In this document: piece by piece, positions 35,150 through 44,328 of the stretch
Position numbering within the stretch: the first letter of the stretch is position 1
Layout: every line of letters starts with the position of its first letter
NCBI GenBank assembly: GCA_022448365.1
Contig: JAKVCS010000003.1
Location: forward strand, 124,001-188,000
Reading direction: 5' to 3'
Source: Saccharospirillaceae bacterium
Lineage (GTDB): Bacteria; Pseudomonadota; Gammaproteobacteria; Pseudomonadales; Oceanobacteraceae
DNA length: 64,000 nt
Made by a program: the position numbers and the translations under genes
The notes under the pieces: generated by a model
The model's database searches: none
What the model saw: only the letters and a program-made list of their open reading frames with translations
What the model was told of the DNA's origin: nothing

Positions 35150-35836
35150 TCATCGAACAATAGAAGCCTGTTGCTTCTGACTTAGGTACAAGCCAAGTAA
35201 TACAACAAAAGCAAACACCACCATGAGTCCAGACAATGCATGCGCCTGCGCATATTGAAGGGCTTCGACATGATCATAAATCTGCACCGAAACCATGCGG
35301 GTCTCATCTGGAATATTGCCGCCAATCATCAGCACAATACCAAATTCACCAATGGTATGAGCAAAGCCTAAGATGGCTGCAGTGACGAAGCCCGGCTTTG
35401 CCAATGGCAAAACAACACTGAAAAAACGATCGAGCGGACTGGCCCTGAGAGTGGCAGCAACCTCTAGCGGTCGGGCGCCGATGGCTTGCATGGCGTTCTG
35501 AATCGGCTGAACAACAAACGGTAGCGAATAGAGCAGCGACGCCACAACCAAGCCTGGGAATGTAAACGGCAGAAGTCCAATCCCCAGGCTTTGTGTCAGC
35601 TTACCCACGGGACCCTGAGGACCCATAGCAATCAACAAATAGAAACCCAGCACGGTTGGCGGCAATATCAAGGGCAGGGCAACCACGGCGGAAACAACCG
35701 CCTTCCAGCGAGAGCGCGTATTGACCAGCCACCAGGCGATTGGTGTGCCGATAAACAGCAATAGCAAGGTGACCACGCTGGCAAGCTTTAAGCTTAGCCA
35801 GATGGCACCAATATCTGCATCAGATAACATCATCAT
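35150..35836 (-). CDS. modB: Molybdate ABC transporter permease
   Basis: Inner-membrane permease of 228 residues with about five membrane helices, including [18 protein letters not shown] and [17 protein letters not shown]. The ATPase-contact (EAA) loop is [25 protein letters not shown], and [19 protein letters not shown] is typical of ModB. Four bases overlap the end of modA, so they are translationally coupled. Confidence 0.95.
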   Translation of the reverse strand: MMMLSDADIGAIWLSLKLASVVTLLLLFIGTPIAWWLVNTRSRWKAVVSAVVALPLILPPTVLGFYLLIAMGPQGPVGKLTQSLGIGLLPFTFPGLVVASLLYSLPFVVQPIQNAMQAIGARPLEVAATLRASPLDRFFSVVLPLAKPGFVTAAILGFAHTIGEFGIVLMIGGNIPDETRMVSVQIYDHVEALQYAQAHALSGLMVVFAFVVLLGLYLSQKQQASIVR

Positions 35837-36654
35837 TTAGCCAGATCATATCCATAAGACCGGATTATGGCACGTCCAGTCTCAGATTGAATAAAGCGAT
35901 GCAATTCAATCGCCGGGCCAAAGCCGGAGCCTCTTCTGGTCAGCACCATGTCTTGGCGAATAGGATGATAATAGGACTTCGGCACCACCCAGGCAGAACC
36001 GGCTATCAGGCGGCCTTCAGCATACGCCTGTGACCGGGCGACAAAACCGATCCGTGCATTACCACTGGCAACAAACTGATAGGTCTGTGCAATGTTTTCA
36101 CCGGTAATCAATCTGGGTTTCGTTTGATGGTGCAAATTCAGGGTTTTAAGTACCTCTGTGGCAGCCATGCCATAAGGGGCTAGTTTTGGATTCGCAATTG
36201 CCAATCGTCGGTAATTATCGGAAATAAGATAGGTGTAATCTAACTGGATATCGTCTTCAGAACTCCACAGTACCAAAGTGCCAAGAGCATAGGTTTTCAG
36301 AGAAACAGGATCCGCAAGGTCAGCCTCAATCAACGCCAGCGGCTTATGATGATCTGCAGATAGAAACAGATGAAAAGGTGCACCATGACTTATCTGAGCA
36401 AACAGCTTTCCGGACGATGCGTAAGAGATTTTCAGGTTGTGGCCAGACGACCGTTCAAACTCCCGAGCAAGATGCTTCATAGGGATAATAAAATTAGATG
36501 CGGCACCGACATAGACTGTATCGCCATAAACGAGCGTCTTAGTGAACAAGGATGTCAGCATCAAAAGCAGCAACCCGTATATTCGCCGGGCAAACCCCGA
36601 GTACCAGGATGAATCTAAGTTGGGCAAATCGTTCGCCTTATGGGCTGTTAACAT
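35833..36654 (-). CDS. modA: Molybdate-binding periplasmic protein
   Basis: Periplasmic receptor for molybdate/tungstate. Family motifs are [45 protein letters not shown], the ALGTLVLWS strand and [10 protein letters not shown] hydrophobic segment ([20 protein letters not shown]) serves as signal peptide. The start is unclear: I give the ATG at 36654, which makes a 273-residue precursor with a longish N-region; an in-frame ATG exists at 36756 and another inside the hydrophobic segment. No good ribosome site marks any of them. It begins modABC. Confidence 0.88.
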   Translation of the reverse strand: MLTAHKANDLPNLDSSWYSGFARRIYGLLLLMLTSLFTKTLVYGDTVYVGAASNFIIPMKHLAREFERSSGHNLKISYASSGKLFAQISHGAPFHLFLSADHHKPLALIEADLADPVSLKTYALGTLVLWSSEDDIQLDYTYLISDNYRRLAIANPKLAPYGMAATEVLKTLNLHHQTKPRLITGENIAQTYQFVASGNARIGFVARSQAYAEGRLIAGSAWVVPKSYYHPIRQDMVLTRRGSGFGPAIELHRFIQSETGRAIIRSYGYDLAK

Positions 36655-36889
36655 GTACCGCGCCAGTGTGATGTAATGGTTTGGATGGCTCAAGCCATAA
36701 ATCTCAGAAAGTGGAGTTTGCAGTGGAGCATAAGGATTTTGAAATGTGTTCCACAATATTCAATCAACATTAACTCATCATTCCAAGTGGCTGTTCTAAA
36801 AGCTTTATTTAGAGATTCTGGGTGAGATAACGTGGCAGAGCATCGGTAAAAAAACTGTGGCACCACTGGCCAGAACGGTTCACGCATAA

Positions 36890-36917
36890 TATTCCGATAA
36901 TACCAATTATCGGAAAT
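36890..36917. repeat. Dif-like palindrome upstream of modA (right copy of the flanking repeat)
   Basis: An 11-6-11 layout: TATTCCGATAA, spacer TACCAA, TTATCGGAAAT. The inner ten bases of each arm region (TTCCGATAAT / ATTATCGGAA) are exact reverse complements. Inner ends ATAA and TTAT around a six-base spacer are as in Xer/dif core sites, but the outer arm sequence differs from dif. It could serve the tyrosine recombinase encoded 3 kb away, or be an operator for modA. It lies about 240 bases before the chosen modA start. Confidence 0.5.
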
Positions 36918-37267
36918 ATAATGGACTCTCTGACCAATCCTCGTACTCCGTCAGTTAGCCTCGCCGATTTTAGTATTTCGACTTACAGGCCGATTTTGTT
37001 TCGCTGTACAGCGTTCGGATCATCTTCAGCACTTGATCAGAGTCCGCGAAGATCAGATGACCTCGTGCCCGTGATCATACAGCCCTGTCCGGCTTTGTAG
37101 CAGCTTCCGATCGAAAGAAATGGGCGCTGGATTTCTTCCGATCTCACAGCGTAATGAACAAATCACACTCTAGCGCCTCCATGACAACTGAAACTGGGTT
37201 TTTCTGAGTGATTACGTTAGACTGCGCGCCCTTTCAAAACAGCAGTTACAGCAGGTATCAAGACACT
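36918..37267. other. Rest of the modA-rapA divergent gap, with a 13-base hairpin
   Basis: About 350 bases without a gene. It contains an inverted repeat at 37109-37143 (GATCGAAAGAAAT, nine-base loop, ATTTCTTCCGATC, one imperfect pair), which also repeats CTTCCGATC directly at 37104 and 37135. There is no T-run after it. It could be a leader structure or operator for rapA. I see no convincing sigma-70 promoter or small ORF. Confidence 0.4.
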
Positions 37268-40045
37268 ATGTATTCAGTAGGTCAGCGTTGGATTAGTGAA
37301 GCCGAAACGGACTTAGGCCTTGGTTTAATTCAGGACGTTGATTTCAGAATGGTAACCGTCTATTTCCCGGTTATTGATGACGTCCGCACCTACTCCAAAC
37401 AAAACGCCCCGCTTACGCGCGTTCGTTTCAAAGTTGGCGATATTGTCCCGCTTCAAGACGGTGGCAACATTACGATCACCGAAGTCCAGGAACAAAATGA
37501 CCTCATCTTCTACGGCGATGATGAGCGCTTCGTGCCAGAGACTCACTTGAGTGGCCAGATACAACTCAACCAACCAACAGATCGCCTGTTCTCAGGTCAG
37601 ATTGATAACAACAATCTGTACGAACTGCGTCAGATCGCGCTGCAACAACTGAGCAAATTGCGCAAACGTCCATTCTATGGGCTGCTGGGTGGCCGCACCT
37701 CTTTGCTGCCTCATCAGCTGTACATTGCTGAGCAAGTTACTCAGGATTCAATCCCGCGCGTGTTATTGGCCGATGAAGTTGGCCTGGGTAAAACCATTGA
37801 AGCCGGCCTGATTCTGCATCGCCTGTTACTGCAGCAACGTATTTCGCGCGTCATGATCATGGTACCGGATCACCTGCTGCACCAATGGCTGGTTGAAATG
37901 ATTCGTCGCTTCAATCTGCGCTTTAGCATTGTGGATCGTGCCATGGTGGCAGAAAATCGACTGGCCGCAATGGAAGGTGAAGTCAGCAATATGTTTTCAG
38001 ACAGTCAATTGTTCCTCTGCCCTTTGTCAATTGCTACCCAAACCGAAGTCGCTGCACAAATGACCTCTTCCGATTGGGATATGCTGGTCGTTGATGAAGC
38101 GCACCATTTGGAATGGAACGAAGACGGTCATGACGATGCTTACGGTCTGGTCGATCAGATTTCAACTCAGACCCCTGGCCTGCTGCTGTTAACCGCGACG
38201 CCGGAACAGCTCGGCATCAATGGGCATTATGCACGCTTGCGCCTGCTTGATCCGGAGCGTTACCCAAGTTTGCAACAGTTCCTCAAGGAGCAGCAACAAT
38301 ATCAACCGGTCGCCGTACTTGCATCGGCACTGGCCGGTGATGACGCACTGAATAGCGACCAGAAGATGGCGCTGGCTGAACTGCTACCCGACATGGCCGA
38401 CAGTGAAGATCAAGGCAAGCAACTCGAAACACTGATCGACCGTCGCGGACCCGGCCGCGCCCTTTATCGGAATACCCGCCACGGCGTCAGTGGATTCCCA
38501 AAACGCAGTCCGAATATTGGCTATCTGCCAGTGCCCGAGTACACAGAAGCAGCGGGTAAGGATCTGGAAAGTGGCTTATTCCCGGAGCTGGGCGTCAACA
38601 ACTGGAGTGACAGTGATCCACGCTGCGATTGGCTGCTCGATGTTCTGGCGGCTCAAAAAAAAGAGAAAGTGGTGCTCATCTGCCATTCTGCTCAGACTGT
38701 GCTCGATCTTGAAAAATTCCTGTGGGAAAAACACGCGACGCCGGCAGCGGTTTTCCACGAAAACATGGACCTGGTTGAGCGCGACCGTGCCGCTGCCTAT
38801 TTTGCTGATCATGAACAAGGCGCACGCATCCTACTGTGTTCCGAGATCGGTAGCGAAGGTCGTAACTTCCAGTTTGCCCATCACCTGGTGCTGTTTGATT
38901 TGCCGTTTAACTGCGATTTGCTTGAGCAGCGCATCGGTCGTCTTGATCGTATTGGTCAGAAGCATGATATCCAGATTCATATCCCGGTGTTCGAAGGCCA
39001 TCTCAATGGCCGGTGGGCAAGCATCCTGAACGAAGGTCTGGATGTGTTCACCCGACCCAACCCGGCGGCGCAGCCGTTACTGGAGAAGTACCGGGCTGAC
39101 ATCCAACAAGCCTTGCAAAGCGACACAGACCTGGGAGCATTAATCACTACCCTGGCTGTCGAGCGTGACGAGTTACTGCAAGCACTTGAAGCGGGTCGCG
39201 ACCGTTTGTTAGAACTGCATTCTTGCCACCCGACGAAAGCCCGTGAACTCGGCCAGGAAATGACGATCACCCACATTGAGGACGAAGCCGAACTGAACGA
39301 CTTTATCGAGCTGTTTGCTGACGCGTTCGGACTCGACCTGGTGGATTTAGGGGGTGAATGCATCACCATCGCGCCGGGTGATCACATGTTGGTTCCGGAC
39401 ATGCCACATCTCCCTGAAGATGGTTTTATGGCAACTACAAACCGTGACATCGCACTTTCTCGGGATGATGTGCAATTCCTCAGTTGGGAGCATCCGTTTA
39501 TCGATCAGGCTCTGGAGTTAATTGTCAGCAGCCCATCCGGGAATGCGGCGGTTGGCTACATTGAAGATCATGGCCATAACACCGGTGATTGCTTTATTCA
39601 GCTGCAGTTTGTTGCTCAATGTGCCGCTCCCAAAGCGCTACAAGTCGAACGCTATCTGCCACCTAACGCCATGCACCTGATGATGACACCAAAAGGTGAT
39701 TTGGTAGTGAATGAACCAGAGAGCCTGCCGGGTTTTGCCCTGCCATTGAAGAGAGGCACCGCACGCGGCCTGGTTGATCAAAAAACCGCTGAAACGCAGC
39801 CGCTGATCCACAAGTTGGAAAAGCTTGGCGCAGGACAGCTGAGTAAAATGGTGAAGCGCGCAGAAGCCAAAGCAGAGGAAGCTTTCGATGCTCGTCTGGA
39901 ACGCTTACAAGCGTTATCCGTGCAGAACCCGAACATCCCTACCCAACTGGTCGATGCTGTCAAACAAGAGCGCGAACAGGTACTGACCGCGATTCGCGAT
40001 TCCCAACTGATTCTCGATAGCGTACGCCTGGTATTCTGTGGCTGA
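37268..40045 (+). CDS. rapA: RNA polymerase-associated ATPase RapA
   Basis: SWI/SNF-family ATPase that binds RNA polymerase and promotes its recycling. From the chosen start the protein has 925 residues. The N-terminus MYSVGQRWISEAETDLGLG matches the family start, and is why I prefer this ATG over one 20 codons earlier. The Tudor-like N-terminal domains are followed by helicase motif I (LLADEVGLGKTIEAGLIL), the DEAH motif II (LVVDEAHHLEW), LTATPEQLG, and motif VI (LEQRIGRLDRIGQKHDI). The C-terminal RapA-specific region is complete. A bidirectional terminator separates it from gor. Confidence 0.96.
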   Translation: MYSVGQRWISEAETDLGLGLIQDVDFRMVTVYFPVIDDVRTYSKQNAPLTRVRFKVGDIVPLQDGGNITITEVQEQNDLIFYGDDERFVPETHLSGQIQLNQPTDRLFSGQIDNNNLYELRQIALQQLSKLRKRPFYGLLGGRTSLLPHQLYIAEQVTQDSIPRVLLADEVGLGKTIEAGLILHRLLLQQRISRVMIMVPDHLLHQWLVEMIRRFNLRFSIVDRAMVAENRLAAMEGEVSNMFSDSQLFLCPLSIATQTEVAAQMTSSDWDMLVVDEAHHLEWNEDGHDDAYGLVDQISTQTPGLLLLTATPEQLGINGHYARLRLLDPERYPSLQQFLKEQQQYQPVAVLASALAGDDALNSDQKMALAELLPDMADSEDQGKQLETLIDRRGPGRALYRNTRHGVSGFPKRSPNIGYLPVPEYTEAAGKDLESGLFPELGVNNWSDSDPRCDWLLDVLAAQKKEKVVLICHSAQTVLDLEKFLWEKHATPAAVFHENMDLVERDRAAAYFADHEQGARILLCSEIGSEGRNFQFAHHLVLFDLPFNCDLLEQRIGRLDRIGQKHDIQIHIPVFEGHLNGRWASILNEGLDVFTRPNPAAQPLLEKYRADIQQALQSDTDLGALITTLAVERDELLQALEAGRDRLLELHSCHPTKARELGQEMTITHIEDEAELNDFIELFADAFGLDLVDLGGECITIAPGDHMLVPDMPHLPEDGFMATTNRDIALSRDDVQFLSWEHPFIDQALELIVSSPSGNAAVGYIEDHGHNTGDCFIQLQFVAQCAAPKALQVERYLPPNAMHLMMTPKGDLVVNEPESLPGFALPLKRGTARGLVDQKTAETQPLIHKLEKLGAGQLSKMVKRAEAKAEEAFDARLERLQALSVQNPNIPTQLVDAVKQEREQVLTAIRDSQLILDSVRLVFCG

Positions 40046-40073
40046 TCGCTGCTGAGACGAGTATGCCACGCAC

Positions 40074-40112
40074 AAAAAAACCGGTATTCGAAATCTAAAT
40101 ACCGGTTTTTTT
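40074..40112. terminator. Bidirectional terminator between rapA and gor
   Basis: Stem AAAAAAACCGGTA / TACCGGTTTTTTT with a 13-base loop, between the convergent rapA and gor genes; A and T runs on both sides make it work for both strands. Confidence 0.9.
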
Positions 40113-40136
40113 ATCTGCCGCCAAGCGATATAGAAA

Positions 40137-41495
40137 TCAGTTACGTGGCGAACGCATGGTAACAAACTCTTCTGCAGCAGTTGGATGGATACCAATCGTA
40201 GAATCAAATATCGCTTTGGTGGCCCCCGCCTTGATCGCCACCGCCAGGCCCTGCACGATCTCGCCGGCATCCGGTCCAACCATGTGGGCACCAATGATCT
40301 TATCCGTACTGGTATGAACCAGTAGCTTCATCATACTCCGTTCAGCCAACCCGCTGATGGTATGTTTCATTGGCTTGAAACTGGATTCGAACACGGTCAG
40401 ATCATCGCCGTATTCAGCAACCGCTTCTTCTTCGGTTAAGCCTACCGTTGCGATATTCGGCTGACAGAACACCGCCGTTGGAATATTGCTGTAATCCATC
40501 GGTGTGTTATCACCAGAATAGAAGTTGGCAACCAGCTTCATCCCCTGCGCCAGAGCAACAGGAGTTAACGCGGGTGTTCCAATCACATCACCCAGCGCAT
40601 AAATACTGGGGACGGATGTCTGGAAAAAATCATCGGTGATGATGGTGCCATTCTTTCGGGTATTGACGCCCACCTGCTCGAGATTTAAGCCGTCAGTCAT
40701 CGGACGCCGACCGGTGGCATACATCACGGCATCGGTGAGCATACTGCCACCTGATTTGAGATCAACCTGAAGTTCGCCGCTATCAAGCTTCTCTATGCGT
40801 TCTATATCGGTATTGGTGAGAATATTGATGTCTTTTGCTGCAATCTGTTCTGCAGCAAAATTACGAATGCCTTCATCGAAGCCGCGCAGAACCTGATCGC
40901 CGCGGTACATTAGTGTGGTTTCTGAACCTAACCCGTTAAAGATACCAGCGAACTCAACCGCAATATAACCACCGCCGACAACCACGACCCGTTGAGGGAA
41001 CTCTTCAAGATAAAACGCTTCATTCGAGGTGATCGCATGTTCGGCACCAGGAACATCTGGTTTGAATGGCCAGCCGCCGGTCGCAATCAGAATTTTATCG
41101 GCGGTGTACTCCTCCTTGCCATCAACTTCCACCGTATGGCCATCTTTCAGACTGGCAGTACCATGGATCAGAGTAACGCCGGAGTTATCCAGCAGGTTGT
41201 TATAAATACCGTTTAAACGACTGATTTCATTCGACTTATTATCTCGGAGTGTCGGCCAATCAAACGACTTCAACTCACCGTCAACACCGAAGCCTTTGGC
41301 TTCCCGGAACTTTTCAGAGTACTCAGAGGCATAAACAAACAGCTTCTTAGGTACGCAGCCGACGTTAACGCAGGTACCGCCAAGATAACGGTTTTCGACC
41401 ACTGCGACCTTAACCCCTTTAGCTGCGGCCATGCGTGAGGCGCGTACTCCACCAGAACCCGCGCCAATCACCAACAATTCGAAATCGTGACTCAT
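40137..41495 (-). CDS. gor: Glutathione-disulfide reductase
   Basis: FAD enzyme that reduces glutathione disulfide with NADPH. The 452-residue protein has the FAD-binding start LLVIGAGSGGVRASRMAA, the redox disulfide motif GGTCVNVGCVPKKLFVYAS, the pyridine-nucleotide fold VVVGGGYIAVEFAGIF, YATGRRPMTDGL, and the C-terminal catalytic histidine in IGIHPTAAEEFVTM. The length and CVNVGC spacing fit Gor. It is a single gene, 60 bases after the last gene of the type II secretion operon on the same strand. Confidence 0.95.
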   Translation of the reverse strand: MSHDFELLVIGAGSGGVRASRMAAAKGVKVAVVENRYLGGTCVNVGCVPKKLFVYASEYSEKFREAKGFGVDGELKSFDWPTLRDNKSNEISRLNGIYNNLLDNSGVTLIHGTASLKDGHTVEVDGKEEYTADKILIATGGWPFKPDVPGAEHAITSNEAFYLEEFPQRVVVVGGGYIAVEFAGIFNGLGSETTLMYRGDQVLRGFDEGIRNFAAEQIAAKDINILTNTDIERIEKLDSGELQVDLKSGGSMLTDAVMYATGRRPMTDGLNLEQVGVNTRKNGTIITDDFFQTSVPSIYALGDVIGTPALTPVALAQGMKLVANFYSGDNTPMDYSNIPTAVFCQPNIATVGLTEEEAVAEYGDDLTVFESSFKPMKHTISGLAERSMMKLLVHTSTDKIIGAHMVGPDAGEIVQGLAVAIKAGATKAIFDSTIGIHPTAAEEFVTMRSPRN

Positions 41496-41555
41496 TATTC
41501 TATTTCCCGACAGAGTATGTACACGCCCGCCACTGCTTAGTGAGTGAGCGGGTCG

Positions 41556-42059
41556 TTATGGGCTAAGTGTAGCTCTCAGATCTACCCAGCCCGGATTGTC
41601 TTTTCTTTCAATGTTAATTTGACTAACAGCAATACCATTCTTTGCCTGCAGTTCTTCGAGCCAGGCAATGGCGTCATCAAAGGCGACCTTGTCTACCCAG
41701 ATGCGCAGACCTTTACCATCCTGCTCATAGCGACTGAGGGTAATTCCACTGCGTCGCGCTTGCTGTGTAACCACAGACAATATCGGACCGGAAGAAGTTC
41801 CAGCACCACCGAATTTATGTGCGTTTTGAGCGATTTTATTGTAACTGGCGACCGCCCGATCCAGGCGCCCTTCCAGCGACCGCTGATCCTTAATCAACGG
41901 CGCATAAATAATTAAAAACACCAAGGCGATGGCCACAAACCAACCGACACCGCGAACGATCAACTGGTCACGGGCTGGTAATGCCTGATACCACTGAACA
42001 CCTGCCTGCACCTGAGGATGACTGGACACTTGACGGGCTATTTCCTGAACCTTACTCAC
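41556..42059 (-). CDS. gspM: Type II secretion system protein M
   Basis: Bitopic inner-membrane protein of the secretion platform that pairs with GspL. It has 167 residues: a short cytoplasmic segment, one membrane helix (LIVRGVGWFVAIALVFLIIYAPLI), and a periplasmic ferredoxin-like domain. The hint RSGITLSRYEQDGKGLRIWVDKVAFDDAIAWLEEL is typical. Its ATG overlaps the end of gspL. It is the last gene of the operon; gspN does not follow. Confidence 0.9.
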   Translation of the reverse strand: MSKVQEIARQVSSHPQVQAGVQWYQALPARDQLIVRGVGWFVAIALVFLIIYAPLIKDQRSLEGRLDRAVASYNKIAQNAHKFGGAGTSSGPILSVVTQQARRSGITLSRYEQDGKGLRIWVDKVAFDDAIAWLEELQAKNGIAVSQINIERKDNPGWVDLRATLSP

Positions 42060-43261
42060 GCAGCACCTCCAATCTTCAACCGCCCTTTCACGCCGTCTTT
42101 ATCGTTAGTGGCCGACGCCACCTCAGCAACCAACCCCTCTTGCTCAAGCGCCTGCTTCAGCATCTGAAGTTCACTAAGGCTGGACGCTTTAACCTCCACA
42201 ACCAGTTCATTCAGGCGATCGTTAAAACGGATAGACTGCAAATGAACCGACTTCTGTAGGCCTTTTGCGGCATAGACTCGAGAGGTGGTGTGAATTAAGG
42301 AAATAAAGCCGGCGCCGGAATCGCTGCTACCGCCGGACAAGTGCTCGCGGAACTGACGATCAAGATTACGAATCCGCTCTCCTGGAAACAATTGCTTATA
42401 AAGCGCCACGCTCGCTTGGCGAACCTGCTTTTCTTTTTCCGCCAGCATTTTGTTATCGATATACAAATATACAGTGGAAACAACCAGCCATACCGCAGCG
42501 ATTGCGCCCAGAGGACGCCACCAGGCCGCAGGCTTATCTTCCTTAACTTCGCGTACTACAAACTCACCCACTAACAGATTAACCAGCTTACTTTCCAGTG
42601 CTGAGACAATTTGACCCTTGCCGTCAGTGGCTGTCACGTCAATGGTTTCAAAACTGTCGCCGTACCCGGTTTCCAGTGAGGTTTTTAGCAGCTGCGCCTG
42701 GTCAAGTGCCGACGCCCATACTGACATTTGTTCTGTCTGAAATTCATCCAGGATATGCTCAAGTACCGGAGTCAGTGCCACATCATGCACCCAGCCTTCG
42801 AAATGCCCGGGCAACATAACTTGCCAGCCTTCGCCACTGCGGCGCATCAGATTCTGAGCGGGCAATAACTGAGTCTCGGGAATTAACTCGCGCACCTGGA
42901 CGTGGTGAAGCTCACACTCCTGAATCAGACGCTCGATTAACTCTCTAGCCACAACGTAGGCGCGCACTTTTTTGTTGTGCTTGCCCGCTGGGACGATCAG
43001 GTAGTTTTCGACATCGTCAATCAAAGACTCTTCCAGCGCAAATGGCAACGCTTTCGCCAGATTACGATTGTTAACGCCGGGCATGGATAACCAGTGCGTC
43101 GAATAATTCTCAGCACTCAACACCAGACGAACCTGAGTAAGATCCGGCAGCTCGTCAGCCCATTTATCAAGGGCGACTCCCTGCTCAGTGAGATTGTCGT
43201 TTATGTCACCGATCAGCCATTGTCCGCTATGGGACTGCCAGTGAACTTTTTTTGTTTCCAT
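42056..43261 (-). CDS. gspL: Type II secretion system protein L
   Basis: Platform protein that joins the GspE ATPase to the inner membrane. The 401-residue protein has an actin-like cytoplasmic domain (about 1-240; WLSMPGVNNRNLAKALPFALEESLIDDVENY is the typical region), a membrane helix near 248-268 (LGAIAAVWLVVSTVYLYI), and a periplasmic domain with SIRFNDRLNELVVEVKASSLSELQMLKQAL. It overlaps gspM by four bases. Confidence 0.92.
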   Translation of the reverse strand: METKKVHWQSHSGQWLIGDINDNLTEQGVALDKWADELPDLTQVRLVLSAENYSTHWLSMPGVNNRNLAKALPFALEESLIDDVENYLIVPAGKHNKKVRAYVVARELIERLIQECELHHVQVRELIPETQLLPAQNLMRRSGEGWQVMLPGHFEGWVHDVALTPVLEHILDEFQTEQMSVWASALDQAQLLKTSLETGYGDSFETIDVTATDGKGQIVSALESKLVNLLVGEFVVREVKEDKPAAWWRPLGAIAAVWLVVSTVYLYIDNKMLAEKEKQVRQASVALYKQLFPGERIRNLDRQFREHLSGGSSDSGAGFISLIHTTSRVYAAKGLQKSVHLQSIRFNDRLNELVVEVKASSLSELQMLKQALEQEGLVAEVASATNDKDGVKGRLKIGGAA

Positions 43262-43275
43262 GATGTTGTCTCTGG

Positions 43276-44328
43276 TTAGCTTGAGCCAGTCTGATACTGG
43301 CTAGTATTGCTATTTTGTTGCCCAGGAACTTGCGCCTTGGGTTTTTGTTCGCGTCGTGAATAGTCCCGGTAAACGATACTCGTACGACCATCACCTTTAT
43401 CGCGCTTAATTAAAATTTCGCTGGTTGCGTAACGCTCAGCCAGATCCGCCCTGGCAAATAATTCAAAATATTCAGTTAGAATGGCAAAGTCACCCTTCTG
43501 CCACTTGGCTTCAGCCTGGTTGTTATCATTGCCGGTATTTTGTGGCTCAGTATATCGCTTGAGAATATCCTGATTCCAGAAATCATCGAGGCTGGCAAAA
43601 CCGTCTTTGCCGCGGCTGCTAACCAGCGATTCGCCGTCCTGAAGTGTCAACTCATTACCAAGAGAAGCAAGCACTGCCGCACTGGCTGTATTAACGTTAA
43701 GTTGAACCTCAATCGGCAAACAGGTGATGTATGGGAGTAGTTTCTGGTAGGCCTCTGCTGAAAACTCTTCAACCAACAACAGCTCTGATGTGTGGCTACA
43801 ACCCTGATACGCAGCACGATACGCCGGTTCGAGCGCCTCATAAACATTATCAACCTGCGACTCTTTGTCCATCCAGCGGCTGACACTGCTGGCTAATTGA
43901 GCATCCAGCCCTATCAACTTAAGCAGGTTACTGAAACGTTGCTGCTGGACCGCCTTATTCGCAGAATCAGGCGACAAGCTGTTCAAATTAAATCGACCCT
44001 GAGCATCGATTATGTATCCTGTTATCTTACCGTCACCTATTGGATATGGGCCATGGATACCGGTTTTGTTTTGCCCTAAGCCATTCCATTGATCATTTAG
44101 CGTGTCTTTCGTTTTGTCGTCTTTCCAGTCTTCGTATAAAACCACACGAATTGCTTCTTCAGCGGCGTATGTCAGTGCACGTGACTGTTGAAAGGTAAAC
44201 ATATTAGCGCTTCGCTGAACATCGGTAGCCTGACGATCAATGATATTGGTTGCCAGCAAGGTTACGATGGCAAACACCAATAACACCGTAATTAACGCCA
44301 ACCCTTGTTGCTTACGATAACCAGGCAT
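43276..44328 (-). CDS. gspK: Type II secretion system minor pseudopilin K
   Basis: Large minor pseudopilin at the tip of the pseudopilus, 350 residues. The prepilin site is KQQG/LALITVLLVFAIV; the usual Glu at +5 is replaced by Thr, as is normal for GspK. The rest includes YIIDAQGRFNLNSL and the SAM-like INVNTASAAVLASLG segment used to assign the family. It adjoins gspJ with a one-base overlap. Confidence 0.94.
   Translation of the reverse strand: MPGYRKQQGLALITVLLVFAIVTLLATNIIDRQATDVQRSANMFTFQQSRALTYAAEEAIRVVLYEDWKDDKTKDTLNDQWNGLGQNKTGIHGPYPIGDGKITGYIIDAQGRFNLNSLSPDSANKAVQQQRFSNLLKLIGLDAQLASSVSRWMDKESQVDNVYEALEPAYRAAYQGCSHTSELLLVEEFSAEAYQKLLPYITCLPIEVQLNVNTASAAVLASLGNELTLQDGESLVSSRGKDGFASLDDFWNQDILKRYTEPQNTGNDNNQAEAKWQKGDFAILTEYFELFARADLAERYATSEILIKRDKGDGRTSIVYRDYSRREQKPKAQVPGQQNSNTSQYQTGSS

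Noticed and set aside
36890-36917. Chromosomal dif site
   Set aside because: Layout fits, but the arms do not match the classical gammaproteobacterial dif sequence, so I do not call it dif.
36890-36917. ModE operator
   Set aside because: A regulator site before modA is possible, but the arms do not match the TATA-rich ModE consensus of E. coli well and no modE is in the window.
41529-41552. Hairpin between gspM and gor (CCCGC/GCGGG)
   Set aside because: Only five paired bases at the base of the stem and no T-run; too weak to call a terminator.
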